From NCBI RefSeq assembly GCF_018863415.1, contig NZ_JAHKSN010000033.1, positions 1 through 43,122 on the forward strand: 43,122 nucleotides of DNA, given 5' to 3'. The position numbers and the translations under genes were made by a program. The stretch is from Deinococcus aestuarii (GTDB lineage Bacteria; Deinococcota; Deinococci; Deinococcales; Deinococcaceae). The stretch's first letter is position 1, and each line of letters opens with the position of its first letter. Below are positions 25,918 through 34,758 of this stretch, piece after piece. The notes beneath the pieces were generated by a model, which was given only the letters and a program-made list of their open reading frames with translations, was not told the origin of the DNA and ran no database searches.

Positions 25918-26320
25918 ATGGCACGACTGATCGAGGACCCAGGGCGGCGGCGGACGGCGCTATGACCTGGAGGACCGACCAATCCAATGGGGCACGGAGC
26001 TGGAGGTCTACCTGCGGGGCGGGTGGCTCCCCATCCGGTTCGAGATGGAAGGCCAGCAGTGCCCGGTGTTCTACCTGAACCTCGGGAACGGTTGGGATCA
26101 GGTCTCCATGCGCCTGCCGGACACCGCTGAGTTGCGCTGGCCCCCGAAGGACGAACACCCCGAGGAGACGCAGGTCCGCAAGCTCAGGCGGGTGGTCGAG
26201 GAATTGGCGGATGTCCTTGCTTCCCCCACCTCCTACTACGACGACGAGCGGGAGGGGGCGATCCACCGGGCCCGGCTGGTGCTCCAGGCGACCGCGCCCC
26301 GGTTGCCGGTGAAGGACTGA
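25918..26320 (+). pseudogene. DUF5348-like small protein, 5' frameshift
   Basis: An ATG at 25918 opens MARLIEDPGRRRTAL and stops. One base over, the frame reads GGGGRRYDLEDRPIQWGTEL, then EVYLRGGWLPIRFEMEGQQC through MRLPDTAELRWPP and a helical tail (RKLRRVVEELADVLA). The protein-like reading begins well above the first in-frame ATG (26045), so a one-base indel around 25940-25960 is likely. The core resembles the DUF5348-type protein at 35747 (ELEGRPVLNGTLLELRVRGR against DLEDRPIQWGTELEVYLRGG), and both end in WPP. The function of this family is unknown. If translation starts at 26045 instead, a 91-residue piece is made. Confidence 0.6.
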
Positions 26321-26322
26321 CC

Positions 26323-26693
26323 GTGACCTGGCACGAGGAGTGTGATTTCCCCTCGGTCGTCGAGGCCTCGTTCGTGCCCGTCGAGGGGTGCCGGAGAAGG
26401 AGGAGCCGCACCACCACGCCACCTCATTCGGTCTGGCCCGCGTCGAGTTGGAGCACGGCGAGGAGAGCGAGGCGCAAGGGATCGTCTACCTCTTCCACCC
26501 GGAGGCATTCGAGGAGCCGCACTGGGAGGTCCTGGGGTACTGCGTCCGCAAAAAATCGTATGAGACGGCGCAGACTTTCCCCCTCGACCAGGCCGAGGAG
26601 GCGCGGGCCTACGCCCGGGGCTTGGCGGTGGCGATCTTAAAGGGCCTGGGAGAGGGAGAATCAGGACGGGAACCTCCACCGCCACGGTCCTGA
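26323..26693 (+). pseudogene. Small hypothetical protein, probable frameshift
   Basis: Three bases after the previous stop a GTG opens VTWHEECDFPSVVEASFVPV (26323) but changes into low-quality sequence near 26385. The next frame carries on plausibly from a GTG at 26388: PEKEEPHHHATSFGLARVEL, EHGEESEAQGIVYLFHPEAF and ARAYARGLAVAILKGLGEGE. Joining them by one base gives about 123 residues in one polar, acidic protein. I recognise no family. It was probably co-transcribed with the DUF5348-like gene before it. The alternative is that 26388 is the true start of an intact 101-residue protein. Confidence 0.5.
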
Positions 26694-26735
26694 CCTGGGT
26701 GACCGCTGTCCGGAAGAAGATGGGCCCCCGGCGGT

Positions 26736-29700
26736 TCAGCGCGGTCCCGGCAGCGTGAACCCGAAGGTCGCACCGCGTCCCGGCGTCCCCTGCGCGAACA
26801 CTGTCCCCCCGTGCCGGGCAATGATCCGGCGCACGTTCGCCAGCCCCACCCCCGTCCCCTCGAACTCCTCGTGGCGGTGCAGCCGCTGGAACACCCCGAA
26901 CAGCCGGTCCGCGTAGCGCGGATCGAACCCCACCCCATTGTCCCGCACGAACACCGCCCACTCCCCCGGGCGGTCCTCGGCCCACACCTCGATCCGGGCC
27001 ACGTCCTGCCCCCGGGTGTACTTCAGCGCGTTCGAGAGCAGGTTGAGCATGACCTGCCTCAACGTGTGCGGGTCGCCCCTCACCAGCGGCAGGGGTGAGA
27101 CGAGCCAGTCCACCTGCCGCCCCGGCACGTCCGCCTCCAGTTCCGCCCACACCGTCCTCACCAGCTCCCCCAGGTCCACCAGCCCCGTCTGGAGCGGCAG
27201 CCGGGAGGTGCGCGACAGGTCCAGCATGGCGTCGATCAGCGTGTTCATCCGCCCGGTGGCCTCGTCCACGATCTTCAGGTAGCGCCCGGCTTTGGCGTCC
27301 AAGCCCTCGCCCAGGTGCTTGCGGAGCAACTCGTTGAAGCTCCCGATGTGCCGCACCGGGGTCCGCAGGTCATGTGAGACGCTGTAGGCGAAGGCCTCCA
27401 ATTCCTCGTTGGCGACCTCTAGCTTGCGGCGCTCCTCGGCCAGGTGCGCCATGCCCTGGGCCCGCTCCAGGGCGAGCCCCAGACTGCGCACGACCGTCTC
27501 CAGCACCGCCCGGTCCGCCGCGCTCCACCTGCGCGCCTCAAACAGGCCCACGCCGAACACCCCGACGGCGGCGCCGTTCACCACCAGCGGCAGCGTCGCC
27601 ACAGCCTGCACGTGTTGCACCAGTTCCGCGGGCGTGTCCGCGCCCTGCGCGTACGCGTCCTGATACAGGGGCTGCCTGGTGGTGAACGGCGTGAGCAGCG
27701 AGGGGGCCTCGCGGGGCAACCCCGCGTCCACCGCCGCCTGCAACTCGGCCGAGCCGTGCGAGTCCACCTGGGACCGCACCCGCCACAGGTCGTGCTCCAG
27801 TTCGTAGTACACGGCGAAGCCCGGCGGCAGCAGGGAGCGCACGATCTCCTGCGCCCGCTGGATCAGCGCCCCCGGTTCACCGTGCAGCGTCAGGTCGCGG
27901 CTGAGGTCGGCGAAGCCCTCCAGGGCCTGGGTGCGCGCGTCGAGTTCCGCGTTCTGGACCTGCAACTGCCGGGCCCCCTCCGCCCGCTCGAAGGCCAGCG
28001 CCAGTCTGCGCCCTACCGACCGGAAGACGGTGCGCTCCCGTTCCGTCCACCCGCGGGCCTCCGAGGTCCCCATTGTCAGGAGACCATGAGGCTGCCCGTC
28101 CTCGAAGTAGGGATACAACGCCGCCGCCCCGTAGACCTCGGTGTGCTCGGCGCCCTGGGGGTCCCAGCCGTCCACGAACACCACGTCACGCTCCGTAAAG
28201 GGGCGGGCGAAGGCGGGCAGGTCAGCAGGAAAGCCCTGTTTCGACTGCGCCATGACCTCGGGGGGCGTGTTCTCGGAAAAGGTTCGGCCCTTCCAACACC
28301 CGTCCTCCAGCTCGGAGTACCCCACCTCGACACCCAGGGTGGCGCGCAGCACGTCCTTGGCCTCTTGGGCGAGGGTGAGGGCGTCCGTGATGTGGGTGGA
28401 CCCCTCGGTGAAGCGGGCGAACGCTGCCAGGGCCTCGCGCTCCTCCTCCAGTTGCCGGGTCTGCTCGGCCCGCTCCAGCGCCAGGTTCAGCCCTCGTCCG
28501 ACGGCCCGCACCAGGGCTCGGTCGCGCTCGCTCCACTGCGGCGTGTTCTTGAGCCCGAAGAGCAGCAGGTGCCTGACCTTGCCGTTCACGACCAGGGGAT
28601 AGGTCGCCGCGCTGCCGTATTCCTCGCTGGGTTCGATTCCCTCCCGCTCGGCGTCCCAGCCGTCGGTGAAGACCACCGTCCTCGTCCCCAGGGCGTGGCG
28701 AATGAAGGGGGTGCTGTCTGGCAGTCCGGCCCGGAGGCGATTGACCAGGGCTTCCCCGAGGTCCTCACTCCAGGCCTGGACCTTCCACAGGTTCCCGTCA
28801 CGGGTGTAGTAGCCGGTGCTGCCGTCCTGAAAGCGGGTGCGCAGCACCGCGATGGCCTGCCGGGCGAGGGCCAGCAGGTCCGTCTCGGTGCCTACGGCTT
28901 CGGTAAAGGCCACAAAGGCCTCCTGGGCGCGGGCGTCCGCCTCAATCTGCTCGGTCCTGGCCTGGGCCTCCCGCTGCGCCTGTGCGCGTTCCAGGGCCAG
29001 GCCCAGGGTGGCCGCCGCCCTCCTCAGCAGGTCACGGTCGCCCTCCGGCCAGGGCCCGGCCCGGGGAGGGCGCCACACGCACAGGAACCCGGCCACCCCG
29101 TCCCCGGGCGCGTGAATCGGTTCCACCGCGAAGGCCAGCGTGGGCAGCCCCGCGAGCTGCCCGCCCGCCGCGGTGTAGTTCGCGTGGTACCCCGCTTCCC
29201 CCGTGCGGGCACACGCGGCGAGCAGGGTGGCTTCCTTCAGGGGGACGTCGCGCGTTTGCAGGGCGGTCATCGCAGGCACCGCTTCGCCCCAGATTGTGGG
29301 CACGCGGATCAGGCCGCCTTCCAAGCGCACGACCATCGCGCTGCTCGCGCCCAGCGCCTCCCCGAGTGGCCCCAGGGCCAGCGCGGCCACGTCCTCCGGG
29401 GAGTGGGCCGCTTGCAGGGCGTCGCCCAGGGCGGCGAGCACCTCGGCCCGCGAGCGGGCCGCCTCGGCTTCCCGGGTGCGTTCCTCGACCCGACGCTCCA
29501 GGGTGCGGTTCAGCTCCCGAATGTCTTCTTCCGCCTGTTTGCGTGCGGTGATGTCCTTGAAGTACACCGACAGTCCGTCCTCGGTCGGGTAGACGCTGAT
29601 GTCCACCCAGACGTCCAGGATGGGTGACCTGGACTCCAGCCGCACCGCCCGCCGCTCCCGGGCGGCCCGCAGGTGCGCCTCGTAGGGGGCGCTGCCGACC

Positions 29701-30413
29701 GCTTGAGGAAACGCCTCCCAGTACACCTGACCGAGCAAGTCCTCGCGCCTTCTCCCCCAGAGGCGTTCGGCTTCCCGGTTGACGTAGGTGAAGCGCCAGT
29801 CGCGGTCCACGGCATAAAAGGCGTCGCTGACGCTCTCCAGGATGTCGGTCTTCTGCCTCGCTTCCTGCCTCAGGTGCTCCAGGGAGCGGACCCGCCCCAG
29901 GGCGACGGCGCACTGGGCGGCGAGGGTGCGCAGGAAGCGCCCTTCCTCGGGGGGGAAGGGGTGGGGTTCCTGGAAGTCGAGGAGGATGACGCCGAGGGGC
30001 CGGTCGTCGAGGACCATCGGCAGGACGGCGGTGGCGACCGGCGTGATCCCGCCCGTCCTGGCCTCCAACTCCGGGTAGGCGCGGGTCAGGTCGTCCGCAC
30101 GCTCGAAGAAGAGGGGCTCACGGCGGTTCAGGGCGTCGCCCGCGGGGACGTTGCCGTCCAGGGGGCCATCCTGCCACAAGGTTTGAGCACCGGCTTCATA
30201 GCCCTGGATGGCGGCGATCCCCAGGCGCGTTCCCGCGTCGTCCACGAGGAGGACCGCTCCCGCGATGGCGTTCAGGGCGTCGAGGGCGGGCGTCAGGATG
30301 ACCCCGAACACCTGCTCCGGGGTCTGGGCGGCGGCGAGGGCCTCGGTGACGGCTTGCAGGTGCTCGCTCAGGGCGACGCGCGCAGGGGCGTCGGCCCCGG
30401 GCTGGCTGGACAT
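26736..30413 (-). CDS. Multi-domain sensor histidine kinase (GAF-PAS-four GAF-HisKA-HATPase)
   Basis: This is a large soluble kinase of 1225 residues from the ATG at 30413 (GGAG only three bases upstream; a GTG at 30446 is the alternative). Order: GAF1 (about 15-178), PAS (185-295, SDAFYAVDRDWRFTYVNREA), coiled coil (295-330), GAF2 (330-478), GAF3 (495-650), GAF4 (655-810), GAF5 (830-982), HisKA with the phospho-accepting His1014 in SVSHDLRTPV, and HATPase with NLLSNALKYT, DNGVGFD and EGTGVGLANV. GAF3-5 look like a triplicated unit: each ends W(S/T)xxDRxxxxxVxRxLxLAxERA. No membrane segments or Cys for a bilin are evident, so it is a cytoplasmic sensor of unknown signals. No response regulator gene is adjacent. 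HisKA sequence resembles phytochrome-type kinases. Confidence 0.92.
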   Translation of the reverse strand: MSSQPGADAPARVALSEHLQAVTEALAAAQTPEQVFGVILTPALDALNAIAGAVLLVDDAGTRLGIAAIQGYEAGAQTLWQDGPLDGNVPAGDALNRREPLFFERADDLTRAYPELEARTGGITPVATAVLPMVLDDRPLGVILLDFQEPHPFPPEEGRFLRTLAAQCAVALGRVRSLEHLRQEARQKTDILESVSDAFYAVDRDWRFTYVNREAERLWGRRREDLLGQVYWEAFPQAVGSAPYEAHLRAARERRAVRLESRSPILDVWVDISVYPTEDGLSVYFKDITARKQAEEDIRELNRTLERRVEERTREAEAARSRAEVLAALGDALQAAHSPEDVAALALGPLGEALGASSAMVVRLEGGLIRVPTIWGEAVPAMTALQTRDVPLKEATLLAACARTGEAGYHANYTAAGGQLAGLPTLAFAVEPIHAPGDGVAGFLCVWRPPRAGPWPEGDRDLLRRAAATLGLALERAQAQREAQARTEQIEADARAQEAFVAFTEAVGTETDLLALARQAIAVLRTRFQDGSTGYYTRDGNLWKVQAWSEDLGEALVNRLRAGLPDSTPFIRHALGTRTVVFTDGWDAEREGIEPSEEYGSAATYPLVVNGKVRHLLLFGLKNTPQWSERDRALVRAVGRGLNLALERAEQTRQLEEEREALAAFARFTEGSTHITDALTLAQEAKDVLRATLGVEVGYSELEDGCWKGRTFSENTPPEVMAQSKQGFPADLPAFARPFTERDVVFVDGWDPQGAEHTEVYGAAALYPYFEDGQPHGLLTMGTSEARGWTERERTVFRSVGRRLALAFERAEGARQLQVQNAELDARTQALEGFADLSRDLTLHGEPGALIQRAQEIVRSLLPPGFAVYYELEHDLWRVRSQVDSHGSAELQAAVDAGLPREAPSLLTPFTTRQPLYQDAYAQGADTPAELVQHVQAVATLPLVVNGAAVGVFGVGLFEARRWSAADRAVLETVVRSLGLALERAQGMAHLAEERRKLEVANEELEAFAYSVSHDLRTPVRHIGSFNELLRKHLGEGLDAKAGRYLKIVDEATGRMNTLIDAMLDLSRTSRLPLQTGLVDLGELVRTVWAELEADVPGRQVDWLVSPLPLVRGDPHTLRQVMLNLLSNALKYTRGQDVARIEVWAEDRPGEWAVFVRDNGVGFDPRYADRLFGVFQRLHRHEEFEGTGVGLANVRRIIARHGGTVFAQGTPGRGATFGFTLPGPR

Positions 30414-30600
30414 GCGCTCCAGAATACCGGCCCGGCTTCTGGACACCGTGCTCTGAGGTGAATTGTGGCGGCAAGCCTACCCCTGGCCGAAGTCAGGAAG
30501 CGCAGGCTTACGCCTGGGGTCTGGTCGTGGCGATCATCGCCGTGCTTGAGGAAGGTCAGGCCCACACCCTCAGGTAAGTTTCCCTTCTCCACTTTAAGAA

Positions 30601-30636
30601 ACGTGCCAGACAGGCTACGAATGGCGTCTGGCACGT
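30601..30636 (-). terminator. Hairpin terminator of the small membrane-protein gene
   Basis: ACGTGCCAGAC (30601-30611) pairs perfectly over 11 bases with GTCTGGCACGT (30626-30636). Read on the minus strand, the hairpin starts 14 bases after the stop at 30651 and is followed by TTTCTTAAAG, a fair T-rich tail. Confidence 0.7.
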
Positions 30637-30650
30637 CTGGAGAATGGACT

Positions 30651-30992
30651 TCAGGCCGCTTCCAACCCAGTCATCCGAACCCGCTCCACCGACCGCCGGT
30701 ACACCTGCGCCCCCTGCCAGAACAGGCAGGCCAGTGCGATGAGCGCGACCAGCGGAGCGAACTCGGCCGGGATGTTGTAGCGGTTCATCACGTCCTGGGC
30801 AGTATCGGGGATGGTGAACAGCTCGGCGGCACCCTCCTGAGCGCTGATGACCACCAGCACGGCCAGCACCAGCGGGATCAGCCGCGCACGCCGCCACGTC
30901 AGCGGAGCCGCCTGGCTCATCCGCTGTGCCGTCTGTTCGGCCCACAGGTCCACTCCGTCAGGGGAGATCAGCAGGGTCCAAATATCACGCAT
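30651..30992 (-). CDS. Small membrane protein, two helices, unrecognised
   Basis: From the ATG at 30992 the product is 113 residues (a GTG four codons upstream is the alternative). It begins MRDIWTLLISPDGVDLWAEQ, with two membrane helices: LIPLVLAVLVVISAQEGAAE (about 41-60) and FAPLVALIALACLFWQGAQV (about 79-98). The basic end YRRSVERVRM should be cytoplasmic. The gene follows the end of the arsenic-island MFS remnant on the same strand by a few bases and has its own hairpin terminator. I recognise no family. It may be unrelated to arsenic and merely joined to the truncated MFS gene by a deletion. Confidence 0.6.
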   Translation of the reverse strand: MRDIWTLLISPDGVDLWAEQTAQRMSQAAPLTWRRARLIPLVLAVLVVISAQEGAAELFTIPDTAQDVMNRYNIPAEFAPLVALIALACLFWQGAQVYRRSVERVRMTGLEAA

Positions 30993-31007
30993 GGTCCTGT
31001 TCACTTC

Positions 31008-32062
31008 TCACGGTACGCGGTGCTTGGGCACGGAGTTCCCCTGTGCGAGGTTTACGGGCCGCGCCATCTGCCCGTTCGCCGTCCCGAAAGTGTCCGGGTA
31101 CTGCCTCGCCAGCAACTCGGCGCGGGCCAGGGTCAGGGCCCCACTCGCCAGCCCGAACACAAAGGTGCCTCCCACCATCAGTATCAGGGAAGCCGGGAAG
31201 TGCAGCAGCGCACCGGTCCCCAGTCCGACGAACAGCACCAGGGTCAACGGGAGTGCCCTAAGTCTCGCCAGCAGCGGGACGAACAGCACCCGGCCTGGTA
31301 GGGCGGCCAGCCCGAGGAGGCCCGTGAGGCCCGCCGCGAGCCCAGGGGCGTACCCGGCGGCGAGGAGCAAGGGCGCGAGTTGCAGGCCCACCCCCACCGT
31401 CACGATCCGCGCGAGCGTGAAGGCCAGCGTCAGCCGCGCGAAGGTAGGGTCCGGGGTGAAGACCGGACGAGAAACGTTTGGCGTAATCCCTCCTACGGAA
31501 GGCAGCCCCCACCAGGCCAGGAGGCCGACGGCCCAGAGCAGCGCCGCCAGGCCCAACAACGTCTCAGAGAGGCCAGTCAACCCCAGCAGCGCGGTCGTGA
31601 GCGGCACGAAGATCGTGCTCGCCAGCCCGGCGACGAGCGTGATCGTCAGGGTAGCCCGAGTCCGGGCAGTGGCGCTCACCTGTTGCCCCAGGACGGTGAA
31701 GGCGGCCTCGTAGAAGGTCAGGGCCATCGCCCCCCGGCCAGCAGCCAGCCCAGCACAAAGGCCGGGTAGCTGGAGGTGCAGGCCAGCAGCACGAAGGCGA
31801 GACCGCCTAATACCGCCCCGCCACCCACCAGCACCCGGCCCCCGCGAGCGTCGAGGGCGCGACCGACCCTTGGGGCGATCAGCGCCGTGACCAGCAGGGC
31901 GAGGGTGAAGGCCAGGCCGGTCTGAGTGCGGGACCACCCGCGTTCGTGCTCGGCAGCGACCGCAAGAAGGGGCTGGGCGTAGTACAGGGCGCCGTAACTG
32001 ACGGTGGTGAGAACGGCCAGCGTCCACACCAGGGAACGCTGACCGCGAGTGGACTCGGGCAT
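31008..32062 (-). pseudogene. MFS transporter of the arsenic island, frameshifted and 3'-truncated
   Basis: The start ATG (32060-32062) overlaps the stop of the GNAT-DUF6428 gene (TGATG), so translation was coupled. The first frame ([52 protein letters not shown]) stops at 31718 just after a run of six C (plus strand 31730-31735). One base over, the protein continues MALTFYEAAFTVLGQQVSAT, LASTIFVPLTTALLGLTGLS and on through LARAELLARQYPDTFGTANG. It then ends abruptly at VNLAQGNSVPKHRVP, missing the last one or two helices. MFS proteins occur in ars operons as arsenic-compound exporters, so I infer such a role before decay. A single C deletion would restore the first break, but not the lost end. 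Confidence 0.75.
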
Positions 32063-33069
32063 CAGCCCAGGGAAATCAGGTCGGTTGTGGCCGGGCCACA
32101 GCACCCGCTCCCACTCGTGGGAGCACAGCACGACGCGGCCCCCACCGGCTCGGCGGTGGCAGCAGGCTGCCCGCAGGCGTCAGAAGCCTTGCACTGAACC
32201 CCGGGCATCCGCAGATGGACGATGACCCGCTCCCCCTGCGGCTCAACGTGCGTGACGTGGTACTGCATGGCGGGCAGGGCACTGTTCCCGTACTCGAAGC
32301 GCACCTCCGCCTCCCCGCGCACGGGCACGCTCTTTGCCACCTTGTCGTAGATGCCCAGGAACTTGCGGGTGGTCATCAAGCCCTCCCCCGCCTCCCGCGC
32401 GCTGCCATCCTTGAGCTGGATGACCGTCTCGCGCCAGGCGTCCGCCCACCCGCCGCAGTCCATCGCCTCGATAGTCACCGCCTTCACTTCCGTGACGTGG
32501 TAGCCAGGGCCGACCAGCCGCTCGCCGTGGAGCCAGAACTCCAGGGGGAGTTGAGGCCCTGCGCGCAGCGCGTCGAGCAGCGCGAGGGTGGAGGTGTGGT
32601 TCGCGAGTCCGGGGACGGTCTGGGTCATGGCGTTCTCCTTGAGAGGCAGGTGCATGAGAGTGGCGGACTGAGGGCAGGCGTCTTGAAATTCGCGCGAGGC
32701 GAGCAGCGCAGCGGGCGTCACCGAGCGGGGCACTCGGACGAAGCCGAAGCGCGGGAAGTAACCCTCGGCGGTGGTGGTGAGCAGGTAGAGATGCTGGAGG
32801 CCCAGGGCGCGGGCCTGGTCGAGCACCTCATCGACCAGCCGGGCGGCCACGCCCTGCCCCCGTGCCGATGGCGTGACGGCTACCGAGCGCAGCAGGCCCA
32901 CCCTGTCGTGCGTCTCCAGCCCGGTGAGCCCGAGCAGTTGCCCGTCCCCGTCCTCGGCGAGGAGGAAGCCGCCCAGGTGCTCGCGGACGCCTGCCGTGGG
33001 CAGGTCAAGCGTGAAGAGCAACGCTTCAGCCGCAGGAAGATCAGCGGGACGTGCGCCTCGGGTCAGCAT
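32062..33069 (-). CDS. Fusion of ArsN2-like GNAT acetyltransferase and DUF6428 protein with Cys-rich tail
   Basis: This 335-residue protein combines two proteins that are usually separate. Residues 1-147 are a GNAT N-acetyltransferase like ArsN2 of arsenic operons: [20 protein letters not shown] is the acetyl-CoA site, and [13 protein letters not shown] is typical. Residues 148-280 ([40 protein letters not shown]) match DUF6428, also a common ars-operon gene. The tail has Cys pairs ([20 protein letters not shown]) fit to bind arsenite. The junction codons for KENA are AAGGAGAACGCC, a perfect ribosome binding site before the inner ATG at 32628. The second domain may therefore also be made alone. 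The gene overlaps the MarR gene before it by seven bases and the MFS gene after it. Role in arsenic handling is inferred from context. Confidence 0.85.
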   Translation of the reverse strand: MLTRGARPADLPAAEALLFTLDLPTAGVREHLGGFLLAEDGDGQLLGLTGLETHDRVGLLRSVAVTPSARGQGVAARLVDEVLDQARALGLQHLYLLTTTAEGYFPRFGFVRVPRSVTPAALLASREFQDACPQSATLMHLPLKENAMTQTVPGLANHTSTLALLDALRAGPQLPLEFWLHGERLVGPGYHVTEVKAVTIEAMDCGGWADAWRETVIQLKDGSAREAGEGLMTTRKFLGIYDKVAKSVPVRGEAEVRFEYGNSALPAMQYHVTHVEPQGERVIVHLRMPGVQCKASDACGQPAATAEPVGAASCCAPTSGSGCCGPATTDLISLG

Positions 33070-33542
33070 CCGCAGCCCCCCTCCCCGTCGAGTTCGGCCT
33101 GAAGCGCGGCGCTCAGGCCCGTGAGGAGCCGCAACGTCGCGGCCCGGTCGGCTTCCGGCAGGCGGGCCAGCACCCGGGCGGACTGGGCGTTGAGTTGAGC
33201 GTCAAGGTCCTGCGCGGCCTGGTGTCCCGCGTCGGTGAGGCGCAGAAGCAGGGCACGGCGGTCGCCCGGGTGCGGGGTCTTCACGAGCAACCCCTGTTCC
33301 ACCAGGTCGTCGGTGCTGCGGCTGAGCCACGCTTTGTCCAGGTTCAACGTGCCGGTCAAGGCCCGCAGCGTCTGGTCGCCCTCGCGTTCGAGGGTGGTGA
33401 GGATCGCGCACTGGGTCGCGGATTGCACGTCGCAGCAGGCGAAGTTGCGCTGCTGCAACTCCCCAAACAGCCGCGTCACCGTGCGGAGCAGCGCCCCGGT
33501 CTGACCTACCTCCCCCACTTTGTTGTCTTTGGCAACAGTCAT
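33063..33542 (-). CDS. MarR-type regulator with Cys clusters, arsenic island
   Basis: From the ATG at 33542 this is a 159-residue MarR-family winged-helix protein (the frame is open to 33602, but that part covers the operators). The winged helix reads [40 protein letters not shown] and [16 protein letters not shown]. Unusually it has a Cys pair plus another Cys ([13 protein letters not shown], Cys36/37/45) near the dimer interface and a GCGC end (Cys157/159). These could bind trivalent arsenic. Two near-palindromic operators (33521-33537 and 33570-33584) flank the start, so it probably represses its own operon, which continues with the GNAT-DUF6428 and MFS genes. The metal sensed is inferred. 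Confidence 0.83.
   Translation of the reverse strand: MTVAKDNKVGEVGQTGALLRTVTRLFGELQQRNFACCDVQSATQCAILTTLEREGDQTLRALTGTLNLDKAWLSRSTDDLVEQGLLVKTPHPGDRRALLLRLTDAGHQAAQDLDAQLNAQSARVLARLPEADRAATLRLLTGLSAALQAELDGEGGCGC
33521..33537. promoter_or_regulatory. Operator 1 of the MarR-type regulator
   Basis: TGTTGTCTTTGGCAACA has perfect five-base arms (TGTTG/CAACA) around a seven-base centre. It lies over the first codons of the regulator gene. It shares the TTGTnnnnnnnCAACA character with 33570-33584. Confidence 0.6.
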
Positions 33543-33569
33543 GGGGTGACTGTACGCCTGTCCCCGATA

Positions 33570-33584
33570 GTTGTCAAAAACAAC
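33570..33584. promoter_or_regulatory. Operator 2 of the MarR-type regulator
   Basis: GTTGTCAAAAACAAC has perfect arms GTTGT/ACAAC around CAAAA. It sits 28-42 bases upstream of the start ATG, where the promoter should be, and pairs with the site at 33521. Confidence 0.65.
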
Positions 33585-33611
33585 AGTTGAGAGACACAAC
33601 AAGCGCCGCTC

Positions 33612-34291
33612 TCAGAGAGGTTCTTGTTCGGGCACGACCTCCTGAGCGAGACGGGGCTCGGGTTGGGCGGGTTCGGCGGGGCTCAGCAGGGCGTTGACGG
33701 CTACCGCCAGCGCGGCGCCGAGCAGGGAGCCACCCAGTACAGCCAGTGGGCCGTCCAGAGGCCGCTCGCCAGGGCAGGGCCGAAACTGCGGGCCGGATTC
33801 ATGCTTGCCCCGGTGATCGGGCCGCCCATCGCGGCTTTCAGGGCGACGACCCCGCCCACCACCCCGGGCCGCCCGGAGCGTAGGGCGACCAGCAGGAAGA
33901 AGGTCAGCACCGTTTCGAGGGTGAACGCCTGGCCCACGCTTCCGGCCGGAAGCGTGACCCCGAGGTTGCCTTCCCTGCCGAACAGCGCCAGCAGGAACGC
34001 CGCCGCGACAGCGCCGAGCAGTTGGGCCGCGACGTAGGGCAACGCCCTGCCGGGTGGAAAACGGCCCGCCAGGGTCAGCGCGAGGGTGGCCGCCGGGTTG
34101 ATGTGCGCCCCGCTGATCGGGGCGAGCGCCGCGATCACCGCCGCGACGGTCAGCCCGAACACGGCGGCCACGCCCAGGTGCCCGAGCGCGCCCGTCTGCG
34201 CCTGTACCACCGCCGCACCCGGCCCGAAGAACACCAGCGCGAAGGTGCCCACTGCCTCGGCCACGAGGGCATGCGGAAGGGGCGTCGTCAC
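33612..34291 (-). pseudogene. Aquaporin (MIP family) of the arsenic island, frameshifted near the C-terminus
   Basis: The GTG at 34291 follows the ArsC stop by one base. The protein (PLPHALVAEAVGTFALVFFG) is a six-helix MIP channel with both pore motifs: HINPAATLAL (first NPA) and SMNPARSFGPAL (second NPA). At about 33735 the frame is lost within helix 6: YWVAPCSAPRWR stop at 33701. One base over, it continues with SLLGAALAVAVNALLSPAEP and ends at 33612, as a normal C-terminus. Missing one G restores the end. Aquaporins next to ArsC let arsenite leave the cell down its gradient (AqpS of Sinorhizobium). The truncated form may be inactive. Confidence 0.8.
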
Positions 34292-34292
34292 G

Positions 34293-34754
34293 TCAGGCGA
34301 CGGGGACGGCAGGGCTGTCCTCGTAGCTGGCGGGCACAGGCTGTCCTTCCCCCAGCGCCTGCACGAAGGCCCCGAACTGAACCCCCAGTTGGTCGCGCAC
34401 CGCCCGCCAGCGGTCCAGGCTCCCACCGCTCGGGTCGGTGAAGGGGTAGTGCAGCCGGTGGGTCCGGCCCGGGTAGGCGGGGCAGGCTTTGGCGGCCGAG
34501 TCGCAGACGGTGATCACGTAGTCGAAGTTCTGCGGGTCCGGCACTTCCCACAGCGTTTTGCTGGTGTGCCCGTCGAGGCTCAGCCCGATCTCCGCCATGA
34601 CGGTCTTCGCGTCGTCCTTGACCCGGGTGGCCTCGGTCCCGGCGGAATGCACATCGAGGTCGAGGCCTGCCCGCCGCGCCGCCTCCCGTGTGAGCGCTTC
34701 CGCCATCTGGGAGCGGGCAGAGTTGTGGGTGCAGAGGATCAGAACGCGGGTCAC
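34293..34754 (-). CDS. arsC: Arsenate reductase, low-molecular-weight phosphatase type (ArsC)
   Basis: This 153-residue enzyme reduces arsenate to arsenite in the cytoplasm. It has the catalytic P-loop LILCTHNSARSQMAEA, with Cys8 and Arg14 as CX5R, then Cys84 and Cys91 in ITVCDSAAKACPAYP. That is the three-Cys relay of the thioredoxin-linked ArsC family. HSAGTEAT and the acidic loop HYPFTDPSG are also typical. The gene starts four bases after the ArsR stop and is followed after one base by the aquaporin gene, so the three form an operon repressed by ArsR. No ArsB or Acr3 pump gene is present in the window. Function is firm. Confidence 0.94.
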   Translation of the reverse strand: MTRVLILCTHNSARSQMAEALTREAARRAGLDLDVHSAGTEATRVKDDAKTVMAEIGLSLDGHTSKTLWEVPDPQNFDYVITVCDSAAKACPAYPGRTHRLHYPFTDPSGGSLDRWRAVRDQLGVQFGAFVQALGEGQPVPASYEDSPAVPVA

Positions 34755-34758
34755 ACCC

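Noticed and set aside
27444..29627. Plus-strand open frame of 727 codons opposite the large kinase
   Set aside because: Antisense shadow of the GAF/PAS kinase; Gln/Gly/Arg-rich composition and no family pattern.
31008..32062. MFS gene as an ArsB-type arsenite pump
   Set aside because: The sequence has major-facilitator character (loop 2-3 style RVGRALDARGGR), not the ArsB or Acr3 pattern.
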